Shown one piece after another: positions 34,040-43,358 of a DNA stretch of 64,000 nt. The DNA is taken from assembly GCF_022230925.1 (NCBI RefSeq), contig NZ_JAKKFH010000003.1:1-64000 (forward strand). The letters are read 5' to 3'. The translations under genes and the position numbers were made by a program. The notes below the pieces were generated by a model. That model was not told the origin of the DNA, made no database searches, and worked only from the letters and a program-made list of their open reading frames with translations. Position 1 is the stretch's first letter. Each line of letters starts with the position of its first letter. The stretch is from Micromonospora alfalfae. Its GTDB lineage: Bacteria; Actinomycetota; Actinomycetes; Mycobacteriales; Micromonosporaceae.

Positions 34040-34993
34040 TCAGCTCTGTTGGTAGTTCACCGCGGCGAACCCGCACAGCTGGTGCAGGTGCAGGTAGTAG
34101 GCGCCCTCGCCGACGTCGTCCAGGTCCGCGCCGCCGATCAGACCCAGGTAGTCCATCGGTTCCCCGCAGCCGGGGCAGTCGGCGTGCTCGGCGTCCTGGA
34201 TCCAGTCCGGTCGGCCACCCAGGGTGGAGCCGCCCTGATTCCAGGCGCTGGCCTGGTATGGGCTCGCCAGTGCCGGCCCCGCAACCGGGAGCAGTGTCGG
34301 CGGGTCCTCCGGCCCGGCACCGGCGCCCAGGTAGCTCGGACGGGTGTTGTCGGCCCACCAGGTGGTGGCGCCGGCCGGCGTGACCCGGCTGTACAACGTC
34401 GTGTAGCAGGCGCAGAAGTGGCAGGTCTCGATGACCAGGCGGCCGGACCAGCCGGTGTGGGCCAGCGCGGCACCGATGGCGGGGTCGGTGGTGTCGAGGT
34501 CGGCAGCGACCCAGAGCGGAGACGCGCACCAGGGGCAGGCGGTGCGGTCCGCGGGCGCCGGCGCGTCCCGCATGACCCACCGGTACGCGACGTCAGCGCA
34601 CAGGTCGCGTCGGTTGCCGTCCGGGCCGATCGTCCAACCGCCCTCGACCGCGTAGCTCAGCGCACCCACGTGCAGGTCGTCCGCGCCGGCTGGCGGGTGC
34701 GTCGACCAGCGACGCAGGGCGTTCTCGGCGAGTGGGTGGGCGCTGTGGGCCAGGATGAGGAGCAGATGGTTGAGTCGGTCCGGTGTCCGCCCGCCGTCGA
34801 CCTGCTCGACGACCCGGCCGACCACGTCGGCGCCCGCCGCCCGGTACAACGTCGGCGGCCACAGCAGGTCGAGGTCGAGAAGGGCCCCGTGGTACGGCGA
34901 CAGCCGCTGTGGATCGGCAGCGGCGATCTCGCTCAACTCCTCGATCGCGTCGTCGTCCTCGTCCGCCACTCTCCTGATCAATTCCTCGATCAC
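34040..34993 (-). CDS. Hypothetical protein with two CxxC pairs
   Basis: 317 aa from GTG 34993; the GGAGGGAG upstream is rather far, so the start is uncertain. The first half is helical and HEAT-like (EDDDAIEELSEIAAADPQRLSPYHGALLDLDLLW). The second half has C-P-W-C, C-H-F-C, and C-P-G-C in ADCPGCGEPMDYLGLIGG, followed by AYYLHLHQLCG. The last block resembles the zinc-ribbon end of DUF1963/YwqG-like proteins. Function unknown. Confidence 0.6.
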   Translation of the reverse strand: MIEELIRRVADEDDDAIEELSEIAAADPQRLSPYHGALLDLDLLWPPTLYRAAGADVVGRVVEQVDGGRTPDRLNHLLLILAHSAHPLAENALRRWSTHPPAGADDLHVGALSYAVEGGWTIGPDGNRRDLCADVAYRWVMRDAPAPADRTACPWCASPLWVAADLDTTDPAIGAALAHTGWSGRLVIETCHFCACYTTLYSRVTPAGATTWWADNTRPSYLGAGAGPEDPPTLLPVAGPALASPYQASAWNQGGSTLGGRPDWIQDAEHADCPGCGEPMDYLGLIGGADLDDVGEGAYYLHLHQLCGFAAVNYQQS

Positions 34994-35022
34994 CAGCGGA
35001 TGGTAGCTCCCTCCTCCGACGC

Positions 35023-35619
35023 TCAGCGTCGCGCTGCCGGGGCCGGCCGAGGTCGACGATCTGTGGACGCGTCGGGCTTGGCCGGCCACCAACGGCGTGA
35101 CGCCAGCGCCGCCAGCCCGGCGCCCGCTGCGTTGAGCAGGACGTCGTCCACCGACGACACCCGGTCCAGCCGCAGGACGTACTGGGCGGTCTCGACCACT
35201 ACCGAGCAGCCGGCCGCGAGGACCAGGATCCGCGGCACCGACGCCAGCGCCGGGAACCGCAGCGGGGCAAGGAACCCCAGAGCCGCGAAGACCAGCAGGT
35301 TGCCGACGACCTGGACCGTCGCCGTCAGCGGCCCCCCGTCGGAGAAGATCGTGAGCAGGTCGCGCAGCGGCACCAGTGTCACCCGGCCGGAGACGGCACC
35401 GGCCTTGTCACCCGGCAGCATGATCATCCATACCCAGGGGACCGTGCCGTAGACAATGCCGACGTCGGCCAGCGACGTCCGCCACGCCGACGTGGCGCCG
35501 GCGGCCCGTCGGCGGCGGGCCAACGCCCACACCGCAAGCGCGGCCAACGGCAGGACGACCACAGTGATGAGGACGACGCCGTTGAACGTACCGAGCCAGC
35601 CGTGCCAACCCTTGACCAT
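35023..35619 (-). CDS. VanZ-family membrane protein
   Basis: 198 aa from ATG 35619. Membrane helices at about 10-28, 50-68, 98-118, 127-143 and 160-176. VanZ-like pattern: VPLRDLLTIF, QVVGNLLVFAALGFLAPLRFP, then ETAQYVLRLDRVSSVDDVLLNAAGAGLAAL, the V/D-D-x2-N-x2-G signature. VanZ-like proteins are linked to teicoplanin tolerance, but most have no known role. Confidence 0.85.
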   Translation of the reverse strand: MVKGWHGWLGTFNGVVLITVVVLPLAALAVWALARRRRAAGATSAWRTSLADVGIVYGTVPWVWMIMLPGDKAGAVSGRVTLVPLRDLLTIFSDGGPLTATVQVVGNLLVFAALGFLAPLRFPALASVPRILVLAAGCSVVVETAQYVLRLDRVSSVDDVLLNAAGAGLAALASRRWWPAKPDASTDRRPRPAPAARR

Positions 35620-35701
35620 CCGACCCCCGCTGTTCGCCAGCCCCGAAACATACCCGCACCGGGTCGCTGGCCAGCACTTCCGAAACACGCCCTCAAAGGT
35701 C

Positions 35702-35734
35702 GTGCCGCCCCCGGTGGCACTGCGGGGGCGGCAC
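35702..35734 (-). terminator. Terminator of the GH54-CBM13 gene
   Basis: 11-bp perfect stem (35702-35712 with 35724-35734) and 11-nt loop, 23 nt past the stop at 35757. Confidence 0.7.
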
Positions 35735-35756
35735 TGGTGATCAGTCGTGCGGTGGG

Positions 35757-37232
35757 TCAGCTGCGGGTGGACCACCGTTGGTTGGTGCCGCCGTTGCAGG
35801 CCCAGAGGATGAGCTTGGTGCCGTTCGCGGTGCCGGCAGCGTTGGCGTCGAGGCAGAGCCCGGACTGGACGCCGGTGATGGTGCCGTTGGAGTTGAGGTT
35901 CCACTGTTGGTTGGTGCCGCCGTGGCAGTCCCAGATGACGGCCTGGGTGCCGTTGGTGGTGCCCTGGCCGAAGGCATCAAGGCACTTGTTGCCGTACACC
36001 TGGAGTTGTTTGCCGGCGGTGTAGGTCCAGCGCTGCGCGGTGTTGCCGGTGCAGTCCCAGAGTTGGACCTGGGTGCCGTTGGTGGTGCTGCCGTTCGGTA
36101 CGTCGATGCAGCGGCTGGACTGGGCGCCGACGACCTGGACGTTCTGTTGCGGGTTGCCGCCGCCGGACGGCGCGTAGGCGGCGGCGTTGATGTTGGCCTG
36201 GACGGCGTTCTCGGTGGCCGCCGTCGGGTAGCCGGAGGTCAACACGCCCTCGAAGAAGGTGCCGCGACCGGTGATGCTGTTGTCACCGCCGATGCCGAGC
36301 AGGATGGCGCCCTCCTTCTTCATCGGGTGGTAGCCGTTGGGGCGTGGCCCGTCGAAGTAGGTCGTCAGGCTGCCCGACTGGGCGTTGCCGCCCCGGATCG
36401 CCCAGTGGTTCGGCTCGCCCTTGACCATGGCGGTGACGAAGCGGTGGTTGATCGACGCGATGTTGTTGTAGCCCGCGTTGACCCCGGAGAACAGCCCCCA
36501 CTCCAGGTCGGCCATGATCCAGGGGCCGGCTCCCGCACCGTAGCCCCACTGCTTGTTGGCGCCGAAGTAGACGGTCTCCATGATGGCGCGTTCGTCGGCG
36601 AGGCTGTTCGTCTGCGCGTTGCCGTAGTCGAAGCAGCACCACTGGTTGTAGTGCGTGCCGTCGACCACCGCGTAGATGCCCTCGGGCTGGTCGCCGGTCG
36701 CGACCCCGTTCGTGTTGTTGTTGCGGTAGCCGGTGCCGGGGGCGATGTAGACGCCGTACGCCTTCTGCCCGCCGACGGTGACCGGCGCCGCCTTCGCGTC
36801 GGCGAGGTTGTCGAATCCGCCGGGAGCGGGCCCGACGAAGTAGCCGGGGGGCGCCTGGGTGAGACGGTTGTTGCGGCCGGACTGGTCGTAGATGATCGTG
36901 ATGACGCAGTTGGTGTTGGCGCAGAACGTGTCCTGGGTGGCGGCGTTGGCGTAGCCGCCCTCGCTGAGCACACCGACGTCGCGGGTGGTGTTGTCCGACG
37001 ATCGTCGGACCTGGTAGAGCGGGCCGTTGTACGCGCCGTACAGCGCGCGGGTGGTGCTGTGCGCGGCCACGCACGGCGTGCCGCCGGAGGCGTAGATGTC
37101 ACACGGGCCGGTGCCGGCGGCGTGGGCGACGCCCGGCGCGTCCGAGACCGCGTAGGCGCCAGCGCCGACGACGAGGACGAACAGGGTCCCGGCGGCGGCC
37201 ATCAGGCGACCCAGTTTTCTCTTCACCTTCAT
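35757..37232 (-). CDS. Secreted GH54-type alpha-L-arabinofuranosidase with C-terminal CBM13
   Basis: 491 aa. Signal peptide about 8-39. The ArabFuran catalytic domain (about 42-352) opens with [12 protein letters not shown]. It holds the vicinal cysteines C199-C200 (WCCFDYGN), seen as a strained disulfide in fungal AbfB, the expected nucleophile E244 in ADLEWGLF and the acid/base D317 in GIGGDNS. CBM13 (ricin-type trefoil, about 362-491) follows, instead of the CBM42 of fungal GH54 enzymes. It should remove alpha-L-arabinofuranosyl side chains from arabinan or arabinoxylan. It is divergent from lacI, with a GntR-type element between. Confidence 0.9.
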   Translation of the reverse strand: MKVKRKLGRLMAAAGTLFVLVVGAGAYAVSDAPGVAHAAGTGPCDIYASGGTPCVAAHSTTRALYGAYNGPLYQVRRSSDNTTRDVGVLSEGGYANAATQDTFCANTNCVITIIYDQSGRNNRLTQAPPGYFVGPAPGGFDNLADAKAAPVTVGGQKAYGVYIAPGTGYRNNNTNGVATGDQPEGIYAVVDGTHYNQWCCFDYGNAQTNSLADERAIMETVYFGANKQWGYGAGAGPWIMADLEWGLFSGVNAGYNNIASINHRFVTAMVKGEPNHWAIRGGNAQSGSLTTYFDGPRPNGYHPMKKEGAILLGIGGDNSITGRGTFFEGVLTSGYPTAATENAVQANINAAAYAPSGGGNPQQNVQVVGAQSSRCIDVPNGSTTNGTQVQLWDCTGNTAQRWTYTAGKQLQVYGNKCLDAFGQGTTNGTQAVIWDCHGGTNQQWNLNSNGTITGVQSGLCLDANAAGTANGTKLILWACNGGTNQRWSTRS

Positions 37233-37277
37233 TGGAACCTTCCGGTGGGTGGTGTGGGGTGGGGTGCGGCGATGGAA

Positions 37278-37296
37278 TTGACGTCACACGTCATAC
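37278..37296. promoter_or_regulatory. GntR-type element between GH54 and lacI
   Basis: TTGACGTCACACGTCATAC is identical over 19 bases to the element at 54508-54526 before the GntR-linked ABC operon. It is 46 nt from the GH54 start codon, so the GntR regulator could also control this arabinofuranosidase or lacI. Confidence 0.65.
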
Positions 37297-37417
37297 CTGT
37301 GACATTAATGGTCGTCCATCTATTAGCGCTAGTTGGCACGCGTTGGTCATCGATCGATGAGCCTGAGGACGGATATGCTGGTCAGCGGAGCACGGTGCGT
37401 CCCCGTATCGGGGCAAA

Positions 37418-37429
37418 AATCGATTCGAG
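37418..37429 (+). promoter_or_regulatory. Degenerate LacI operator before lacI
   Basis: AATCGATTCG (37418-37427) matches 10 of the 12 positions of the CGAATCGATTCG palindrome found at three other promoters. It ends just before the ribosome site of lacI, consistent with autoregulation. Confidence 0.55.
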
Positions 37430-37437
37430 GGCGATTG

Positions 37438-38451
37438 ATGAACATCGGGGAGATCGCTCGCCGGGCGGGGGTGTCCCGCAGCACCGTTTCCTACGTGCTC
37501 AGCGGAAAACGCAGCGTGTCGGAGGCGACCCGACAACGGATCCAGTCGGTCATCGACGAGTTGGACTACCGGCCGAACGCCAGCGCCCGTGCTCTGAAGG
37601 AGGGGCGCACCCGTACCCTCGGGCTGGTCATCCCGCCAGCGAGCCAGCGGTTGACCGACATGCAGCTGGGCTTCGTCGCCAGCGTCGTCGAGGCCGCCGC
37701 CCGACACGACCTCGACGTGCTGCTGTCCCCCTCCGGTGGCGACCATGACCGGTCGTTCGAACGGATCGTCACCGGGCGTCGGGTGGACGGCGTGGTCCTC
37801 ATGGAGATCCGGTTGGCAGACGACCGGGTGACCCGGCTGACCAGGGCCGGGCTGCCGTTCGTCACCATCGGCCGGACCGCCGAGCCGCACGGAATGAGCT
37901 GGATCGACATCGACTACGCCGGGCTGATCGCCCGGTGCGTGCAGCACCTGGCCGATCTGGGGCACCGGCACGTGGCACTCGTGAATCGCTCCGCCGAGTT
38001 GGTGGCCGCCGGGTACGGCCCCAGCCATCGCGCGCTGACCGGCTTTCGCGCGGCGGCGGTGGAGCGGGGGTTGACCGGCGTGGAGGTCTGCAGCGGCGAT
38101 GACACCGCCTCCGGCGAGGCGTGTATGGAGCAACTGCTCGCGACGCACCCGGAGGTCACGGCGGTGGCCACCATCAACGAGGCCGCACTGCCCGGAATGC
38201 AGCGCGCGTTGACCGGCGCCGGGCTGTCCGTGCCACGCGACTTCTCCGTCACCGGAGTCGCCGCGCAGCACTGGGCCGAGGATTTCCGCCCGCCGCTGAC
38301 CGCCGCCGACGTGCCGATGGTCGAGATGGGCGCCGAGGCGGTGTCGCTGCTGCTGGAGAGCATCGCCGCTCCCGGCGCCGTGCCACGACACCGCCTCTAC
38401 AGCCCGCCCATCTCGTTGCGTTCCAGCACCGGCCCGGTCCGGGCCCGCTGA
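37438..38451 (+). CDS. LacI-family transcriptional regulator
   Basis: 337 aa; ATG 37438 has GAGGG upstream. The N-terminal helix-turn-helix and hinge read NIGEIARRAGVSRSTVSYVLSG, then YRPNASARALKEGRT. The periplasmic-binding-like effector domain runs from about 60 (LGLVIPPAS, GVVLMEIRLAD, TIGRTAEP, FRPPLTAADVPMVEMGAEAV). Its own upstream region and three neighbouring promoters carry a shared palindrome, so it is the likely repressor of the CUT1 operon, the GH39-like gene and the CBM13-GH54 gene. The inducer is probably an arabinose- or galactose-containing oligosaccharide (inference). Confidence 0.93.
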   Translation: MNIGEIARRAGVSRSTVSYVLSGKRSVSEATRQRIQSVIDELDYRPNASARALKEGRTRTLGLVIPPASQRLTDMQLGFVASVVEAAARHDLDVLLSPSGGDHDRSFERIVTGRRVDGVVLMEIRLADDRVTRLTRAGLPFVTIGRTAEPHGMSWIDIDYAGLIARCVQHLADLGHRHVALVNRSAELVAAGYGPSHRALTGFRAAAVERGLTGVEVCSGDDTASGEACMEQLLATHPEVTAVATINEAALPGMQRALTGAGLSVPRDFSVTGVAAQHWAEDFRPPLTAADVPMVEMGAEAVSLLLESIAAPGAVPRHRLYSPPISLRSSTGPVRAR

Positions 38452-38461
38452 TCCGAACCGG

Positions 38462-40174
38462 CTACCCGCCGGTGACCCGCCGTTCCTCCTGGGCGGCGGC
38501 GAGGATGAGATAGCTGCTGGCGGTCCAGGTGTAGGCACGGTCCCGCAGCCCGGTGCCGGTCTCGGCGTCGAAGTTCTCCGCGAAGCCGGACTTCTCGCAC
38601 AGCGCGAGGAAGCGCCGACTGATGTCGTCGGCGATCCTGGTCTGCCCGGCCCGGCGCAGACCGTCCTCGACCAGGACGGTGGAGGGTGCCCAGATCGGGC
38701 CACGCCAGTAGCCGTCGGCGAGGTAGTGGGCCGAGTCCGTCGGCTCGGTGGCCAGCCCGTGCGTGGTCAGGTGGGTTTCGACGCCGCGGGCCAGCGCGGC
38801 GGCGACCGGGGCCGGTAGGTCGGCCCCGAGCGCGACGGGCATCAGGTCGAGCAGGCTGCGGCTGGGTCGCCGGTGCCCGGTGCGGGGGTCTCGGGCGCAG
38901 AAGCGTTCGCCGTCCCACAGGTCGCGCAGCATGGCCTGATGGATCCGGTCGGCCTCCCGGGACCAGCGGGTGACGGGCTCACCCAGCTCGGTGGCGAGGT
39001 CGGCGAGGCAGCGCAGCTGCGAGACCAGGAACGCGGCGAGGTCAGCCGTCTCGAGGACCCGGTTCTCGTCGAAGGTGGTGGCGTTGTCCCAGCCGCTGTC
39101 GTTGCCGTGCTGGTAGTGCGGCAGGTCGTGGCCGGGGGCGCGCCGCGCGTCGAGCCAGAACCCGGTCCAGCGGGCGAGCCGGTCGTAGGTCTGCGCCAGC
39201 GCCGCCCGGTCCGGCGGCTGGGGAAGGCGGCGGCGCAGGTGCCGCAGGGCCCAGCCGTGGATGGGGGGCTTGACGTAGTTGTGCAGGACCTCGGAGTGGG
39301 TGACCGAGTCGGGGAGGGCGCCGGCCTCGTCCTGGTGGTCGAAGGGCAACTGGAACTGGTGCCAGGCCAGCTCCGGCTCGCCGGCCGCCAGGGCGATCGC
39401 GTTGAAGCAGTGGTCCCAGCTCCACACCTTGTCCATCCAGTGCTTGGACATCAGGACGGCCGGCCGGGTGACGAAGCCCGCCGGGGCGACGGTGGCCGAC
39501 CACAGGACGTACGCGGCCAGCTCGGCGGCCGGGGTCTCTGGGCCGCGCCAGGGCGCGATCGCGTCGACGAACGCGGTGAACTCGGCGAACCGGTCACGGC
39601 ACAACTGCTCGAACGGAACCGATCCGGCGTACGGGCGGCGGGCGGTGGCGTACTCCTCGATCGCGATCTCCCAGGGCTGGTCGCCGGGAAGGTCCAGGAA
39701 TCGGTCGGCGGTGCCGAGCGCCTGCGCGCCGTTGGTGCGCAGCAGGGCGCCGGAGAGCACAGTGATCCGGTATCGGCGACCGGTCTCGTACGAGGTGAAC
39801 ACGTGTGATCCGTCGACCGGGTCGGCGTACAGGTAGGTGCCGCTGAAGGGGGTGAGGGTGGGCGCGGCGGCTGCCACCCGCAGGCCGAGTCGGTGGCCCC
39901 GGATCCGGACCGTGTCCGGCCCGTCGTAGACGGCCTCGATCCGGTCGGCCCCGTTTCGCCAGGTCAGCAGCGCGGGCGTGGCGACGACTGTGGTGGCGGC
40001 GACGGTGGGGGTGAGCCGCAGTACGGGGTGCAGCCCGGTCTGGTGGGAGACCAGGTGCAGGTCGTCGGCGTACGTCTTCTCGGCTACCACCGGGGAGATG
40101 TTGAACCAGGATCCGCGGTAGCTGAACGGGATGTCCTGGATTCCGAACTCCGGACCGGACGGGGCGACGGTCAT
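38462..40174 (-). CDS. Intracellular GH63/MGH1-like glycosidase
   Basis: 570 aa from ATG 40174 (AAAGG upstream). No signal peptide. N-terminal beta domain (about 1-200), then an (alpha/alpha)6 barrel of the MGH1/GH63/trehalase type: MSKHWMDKVWSWDHCFNAIALA, QLPFDHQDEAGALPDSV, GNDSGWDNATTFDE, the closing YWRGPIWAPSTVLVEDGL and ENFDAETGTGLRDRAYTWTAS. GNDSGWD holds the usual acid Asp and the ENFDAETG region the general base. The family acts on alpha-linked sugars such as glucosyl, mannosyl-glycerate or rhamnosyl-linked substrates. As last gene of the CUT1 operon it probably splits the imported oligosaccharide. Confidence 0.82.
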   Translation of the reverse strand: MTVAPSGPEFGIQDIPFSYRGSWFNISPVVAEKTYADDLHLVSHQTGLHPVLRLTPTVAATTVVATPALLTWRNGADRIEAVYDGPDTVRIRGHRLGLRVAAAAPTLTPFSGTYLYADPVDGSHVFTSYETGRRYRITVLSGALLRTNGAQALGTADRFLDLPGDQPWEIAIEEYATARRPYAGSVPFEQLCRDRFAEFTAFVDAIAPWRGPETPAAELAAYVLWSATVAPAGFVTRPAVLMSKHWMDKVWSWDHCFNAIALAAGEPELAWHQFQLPFDHQDEAGALPDSVTHSEVLHNYVKPPIHGWALRHLRRRLPQPPDRAALAQTYDRLARWTGFWLDARRAPGHDLPHYQHGNDSGWDNATTFDENRVLETADLAAFLVSQLRCLADLATELGEPVTRWSREADRIHQAMLRDLWDGERFCARDPRTGHRRPSRSLLDLMPVALGADLPAPVAAALARGVETHLTTHGLATEPTDSAHYLADGYWRGPIWAPSTVLVEDGLRRAGQTRIADDISRRFLALCEKSGFAENFDAETGTGLRDRAYTWTASSYLILAAAQEERRVTGG

Positions 40175-40230
40175 GGGTGGCGGGTGCCTTTCTGTGGTGC
40201 GGGTGGTCAGTCCTCGACCGCCGCGGATGG

Positions 40231-41055
40231 TCAGTCCTTGACGGCGCCGGCGGTCACGCCCATCGAGACGTACCGCTGGGCCAGGATCAGCAGCACGGCT
40301 GCGGGGATCGAGGCGACGACGGCGGTGGCCATGATGGCGTTCCACTGCTGGTTGTTGTTGCCGATGTAGTGGTAGATGCCGAGGGTGATCGGCTGGTAGT
40401 CGCCGCCGCCGGCCAGGGTCGAGGCGAAGATGAAGTCCGACCAGGACCACAGGAACGCGAAGAGCGACACCGTGACGATCGAGTTGCGGCTGACCGGCAG
40501 CACCACCGACCAGAAGGTCCGCAGCCGTCCGGCCCCGTCGACCACGGCGGCCTGGAGCAGCTCGTCGGGGATGCCGGACATGAAGGCCGTGAAGATCAGG
40601 ACGGCGAACGGCACCGCGAGCGTCGTGTCGGCCAGGATCAGGCCGGGCAGCGTGTTGAGGACGCCGAGGGTGAGGTAGATGGCGTAGAAGCCCATCGCCA
40701 TGATGATCCCCGGGATCATCTGCGCGATCAGCAGCACGAAGCTCAGCGCCGGGCCGCCGGGTGGCCGGAGCTTCGCCAGCGCGTAACCGGCGGGAGCGGC
40801 CAGCGCCACTGTCAGCGCCACAGTGCCGAGGCCGACCAGGAAGCTGGTGCCGAGGTACGGCAGTTGCTGGTCGAGCACCGCCCGGTAGCCGTCCAGCGTG
40901 CCGTTGGTGGGGAACAGGTGCGGGGGACTGGCCCGCATGTCCTGGTCCCGGGTGAAGGACACATTGATCATCCAGTAGACGGGGAAGAGCATCAGCCCGG
41001 TCAGCACCAGGCCGACGCCGGTCTTCCACCAGGCCCGAGGCGTCGAGGTGGTCAT
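40231..41055 (-). CDS. Sugar ABC transporter permease, CUT1 MalG type
   Basis: 274 aa; ATG 41055 overlaps the upstream permease stop. Six helices; the cytoplasmic EAA-type loop reads ELLQAAVVDGAGRLRTFWSVVLPVSRNSI. NVSFTRDQDM near the start and the long first loop are typical of MalG-like components. No ATPase gene is in the cluster, so a shared MsiK-type ATPase encoded elsewhere is likely. Confidence 0.93.
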   Translation of the reverse strand: MTTSTPRAWWKTGVGLVLTGLMLFPVYWMINVSFTRDQDMRASPPHLFPTNGTLDGYRAVLDQQLPYLGTSFLVGLGTVALTVALAAPAGYALAKLRPPGGPALSFVLLIAQMIPGIIMAMGFYAIYLTLGVLNTLPGLILADTTLAVPFAVLIFTAFMSGIPDELLQAAVVDGAGRLRTFWSVVLPVSRNSIVTVSLFAFLWSWSDFIFASTLAGGGDYQPITLGIYHYIGNNNQQWNAIMATAVVASIPAAVLLILAQRYVSMGVTAGAVKD

Positions 41056-42023
41056 CGCAGCTGCTGCCTCCGCTCGATCCGGATGTAGAGGAGGCCGGCG
41101 ATCAGCGCCAGCACGATGAGCAGGTTTCCGATGGCCGCGCCCGGGCCGAACTCGGGCAGCAGGTTGCCGAAGCCGAGCCGGTACGACCAGGTGGCGAGGG
41201 TTGCCGAGGAACTGGTCGGGCCGCCCTTCGTCATGATCCAGATGATGTCGAAGACCTTCAGCGTGTAGATCAGCCCGAGCAGCAGCGTGATCAGGGAGAC
41301 GGGCCGCAGCAACGGGAAGGTGATCCCCCAGAACCGTTGCCACCCCGTCGCGCCGTCGAGCGCGGACGCCTCGTACATCTCGGTCGGGATCGCCTGTAGG
41401 CCGCTGTAGAGCACCACCAGGTTGAACGGGATGCCGATCCAGACGTTCGCGATGATCACCGAGGTGAGTGACCAGCCCGGCGAGGTGAGCCAGTTGACCG
41501 CGTCGATCCCGACGACCCCGAGTGCCGCGTTGACGAGCCCCGAGTCGCTGTTGAGCAGCCACGACCAGGTCGACGCCGAGACGATCAGCGGCAGCAGCCA
41601 CGGTACGAGGATCAGCGCCCGCAGCGTGCGCGACAGCGGGAAGTGCTGGTGGAAGAAGAGGGCCAGGGCCATGCCGATGGTGAACTGGAAGGCGAGCGAG
41701 GCCGCTGTGAAGACCACTGTGTGCGTCAGCGTCGGCCCGAACGCCGGGTCGGTCAGGACCGTCCGGTAGTTGTCGAGGCCGGCGAAGGGCGCTCCGCCCT
41801 GCACGAACGAGCGGACTGTGTACTCCCGCAGGCTCAACTCGACGTGGCGGTAGAGCGGGTAGGCGTAGAAGGCCGCCAGGTAGATGGTCACGGGTGCCAG
41901 GAAGCCCCACGCCCACCATCGGCTGGGCCGGCGGGCACGGGACGGGGGAGCCCCAGGTGGGACGGCGGTCGCCGCCCCACCCTGGTCCCGTACGTCGGTG
42001 GAGGTCTCTGTCGTGGAGGGCAT
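41052..42023 (-). CDS. Sugar ABC transporter permease, CUT1 MalF type
   Basis: 323 aa. Six membrane helices; EAA loop TEMYEASALDGATGWQRFWGITFPLLRPVS. The first 45 residues are polar with Pro-rich sequence, as in many actinobacterial MalF-like proteins. It lies between the binding lipoprotein (18-nt gap) and the MalG-like gene. Confidence 0.93.
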   Translation of the reverse strand: MPSTTETSTDVRDQGGAATAVPPGAPPSRARRPSRWWAWGFLAPVTIYLAAFYAYPLYRHVELSLREYTVRSFVQGGAPFAGLDNYRTVLTDPAFGPTLTHTVVFTAASLAFQFTIGMALALFFHQHFPLSRTLRALILVPWLLPLIVSASTWSWLLNSDSGLVNAALGVVGIDAVNWLTSPGWSLTSVIIANVWIGIPFNLVVLYSGLQAIPTEMYEASALDGATGWQRFWGITFPLLRPVSLITLLLGLIYTLKVFDIIWIMTKGGPTSSSATLATWSYRLGFGNLLPEFGPGAAIGNLLIVLALIAGLLYIRIERRQQLR

Positions 42024-42041
42024 GGTGTCGGGTCGGATCGC

Positions 42042-43280
42042 TTACCTGGTGGTGGCGGCGGTCTGCGCGGCGGCCAGTGCCTCCTGTGGCGACTTCCCGC
42101 CGCTGAGGGCCGACTGCACCGCTGTCCACAGCGCTTCGGAGATCTTCGGGTACTTCGTGCCGAGGTCGTCACCGGTGCGGCCCTTGGCTGCCCGGACCGC
42201 CTCCACCCAGACCTTGAGCTTGGGGTCCGCGGTGGCCTGTCGCTCCTGCACGGCGGCGACGGGTGCGACGTAGGAGAGCGTGGTGTCAGTGGTGAGGAGG
42301 TTGTCGGCGTTTGTCAGGCAGGTGACGAGCTTCTGCGACGTCTCGTACCGGCCGGTCTTCTTCTGCACCGGAATGGAGACGAACTCACCGCCGGTGGGCG
42401 CCGGGGCGGGGCCGCCCGCACTGGCCGGGATCGCGATCGTGCCGTACGAGAAGCCCAGCTTCTCCGCGTTGGCCAGCTGCCAGGTGCCGTTCTCGGCGAA
42501 CGCGTAGTCGCCGGTGGCGAACTCCTGCCAACTCGTGGTCTGGGTGTTGTTGATGACGGAGTTCGGGGCGTGGCCCTGCTTGAGCCAGTCGGTCCAGAGC
42601 GTCAGCGCGGACACCGCCTGCGGCGAGTCCAGGCTCGTCAGTTGGGCACCCGATCCCCAGAACCAGGGCAGGAACTGGAAGCTGCCTTCCTCGGTGCCGA
42701 TCGCGGAGAAGGTGATGCCCTTCTTCCCCTTGGCCTTGACCTTTGTCAGTGCCGCGGTCAGTGCGGTCCAGTCCTTGACGGCGGCGGGATCGACGCCGGC
42801 GGCGGTGAGCAGATCCTTGTTGTAGTAGAGGGCGAGGGTGTTCGCCCCGATCGGCACCCCGTAGGTCTTGCCGCCGCTCTGGCCGGCGCCGAGCAGGTTC
42901 TTCTCCATGGCCGAGACGTCCAGCTTGTTGTCGTCGGTGGTGGTGAGCGCACCGGCCTCGGCCAGAGTTGAGATGACCGGGTTGTCCACGATCAGCACGT
43001 CCGGTGAGTTTCCCTGCTGGGCCGCGAGCAGCGCCTTGTTGGTCAGGTCGGTGGTGTCGTAGCCGGTCCGCTCGACCGTCACCCCCGCTGAGGTGCCGCA
43101 CTTCTTCAGCAGCGCGACCCACTCGGAGTCGTCGGCGAACTGCGGGTACGGGTCCCAGACGAGGTAGGCGCCACCGTCAGCGCCACTGTCGGCGGACGAC
43201 GAGCAGGCGCTGCCTGTCACTGCGGCGAGTGCTATCACGGCGACGGCGGCCAGGCGCCGCCGACGACTGAGTCCGGTCAT
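42042..43280 (-). CDS. Sugar-binding lipoprotein of the CUT1 transporter
   Basis: 412 aa from ATG 43280 with GTGAGG upstream. Lipoprotein signal with the acylated cysteine at about C26 (TGSAC). Extracellular solute-binding family 1: YLVWDPYPQF, QGNSPDVLIVDNPVISTLAEAGAL, TYGVPIGANTLALYYNKDLL, WQEFATGDYAFAENGTWQL. It binds the oligosaccharide for the two permeases encoded downstream. Its promoter carries two CGAATCG(A/G)TTCG operators. Confidence 0.93.
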   Translation of the reverse strand: MTGLSRRRRLAAVAVIALAAVTGSACSSSADSGADGGAYLVWDPYPQFADDSEWVALLKKCGTSAGVTVERTGYDTTDLTNKALLAAQQGNSPDVLIVDNPVISTLAEAGALTTTDDNKLDVSAMEKNLLGAGQSGGKTYGVPIGANTLALYYNKDLLTAAGVDPAAVKDWTALTAALTKVKAKGKKGITFSAIGTEEGSFQFLPWFWGSGAQLTSLDSPQAVSALTLWTDWLKQGHAPNSVINNTQTTSWQEFATGDYAFAENGTWQLANAEKLGFSYGTIAIPASAGGPAPAPTGGEFVSIPVQKKTGRYETSQKLVTCLTNADNLLTTDTTLSYVAPVAAVQERQATADPKLKVWVEAVRAAKGRTGDDLGTKYPKISEALWTAVQSALSGGKSPQEALAAAQTAATTR

Positions 43281-43358
43281 GTGTGGCCTCACTTCACATC
43301 GATCATCAGGGGTCGTGCGGATGTGATCGTCGCGGGCCGGACCAGTCCGGCCAGTATG

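Noticed and set aside
40175..41029. In-frame extension of the GH63/MGH1-like gene to 855 codons
   Set aside because: It reads the MalG-like permease gene in another frame; the permease has clear membrane helices and an EAA loop.
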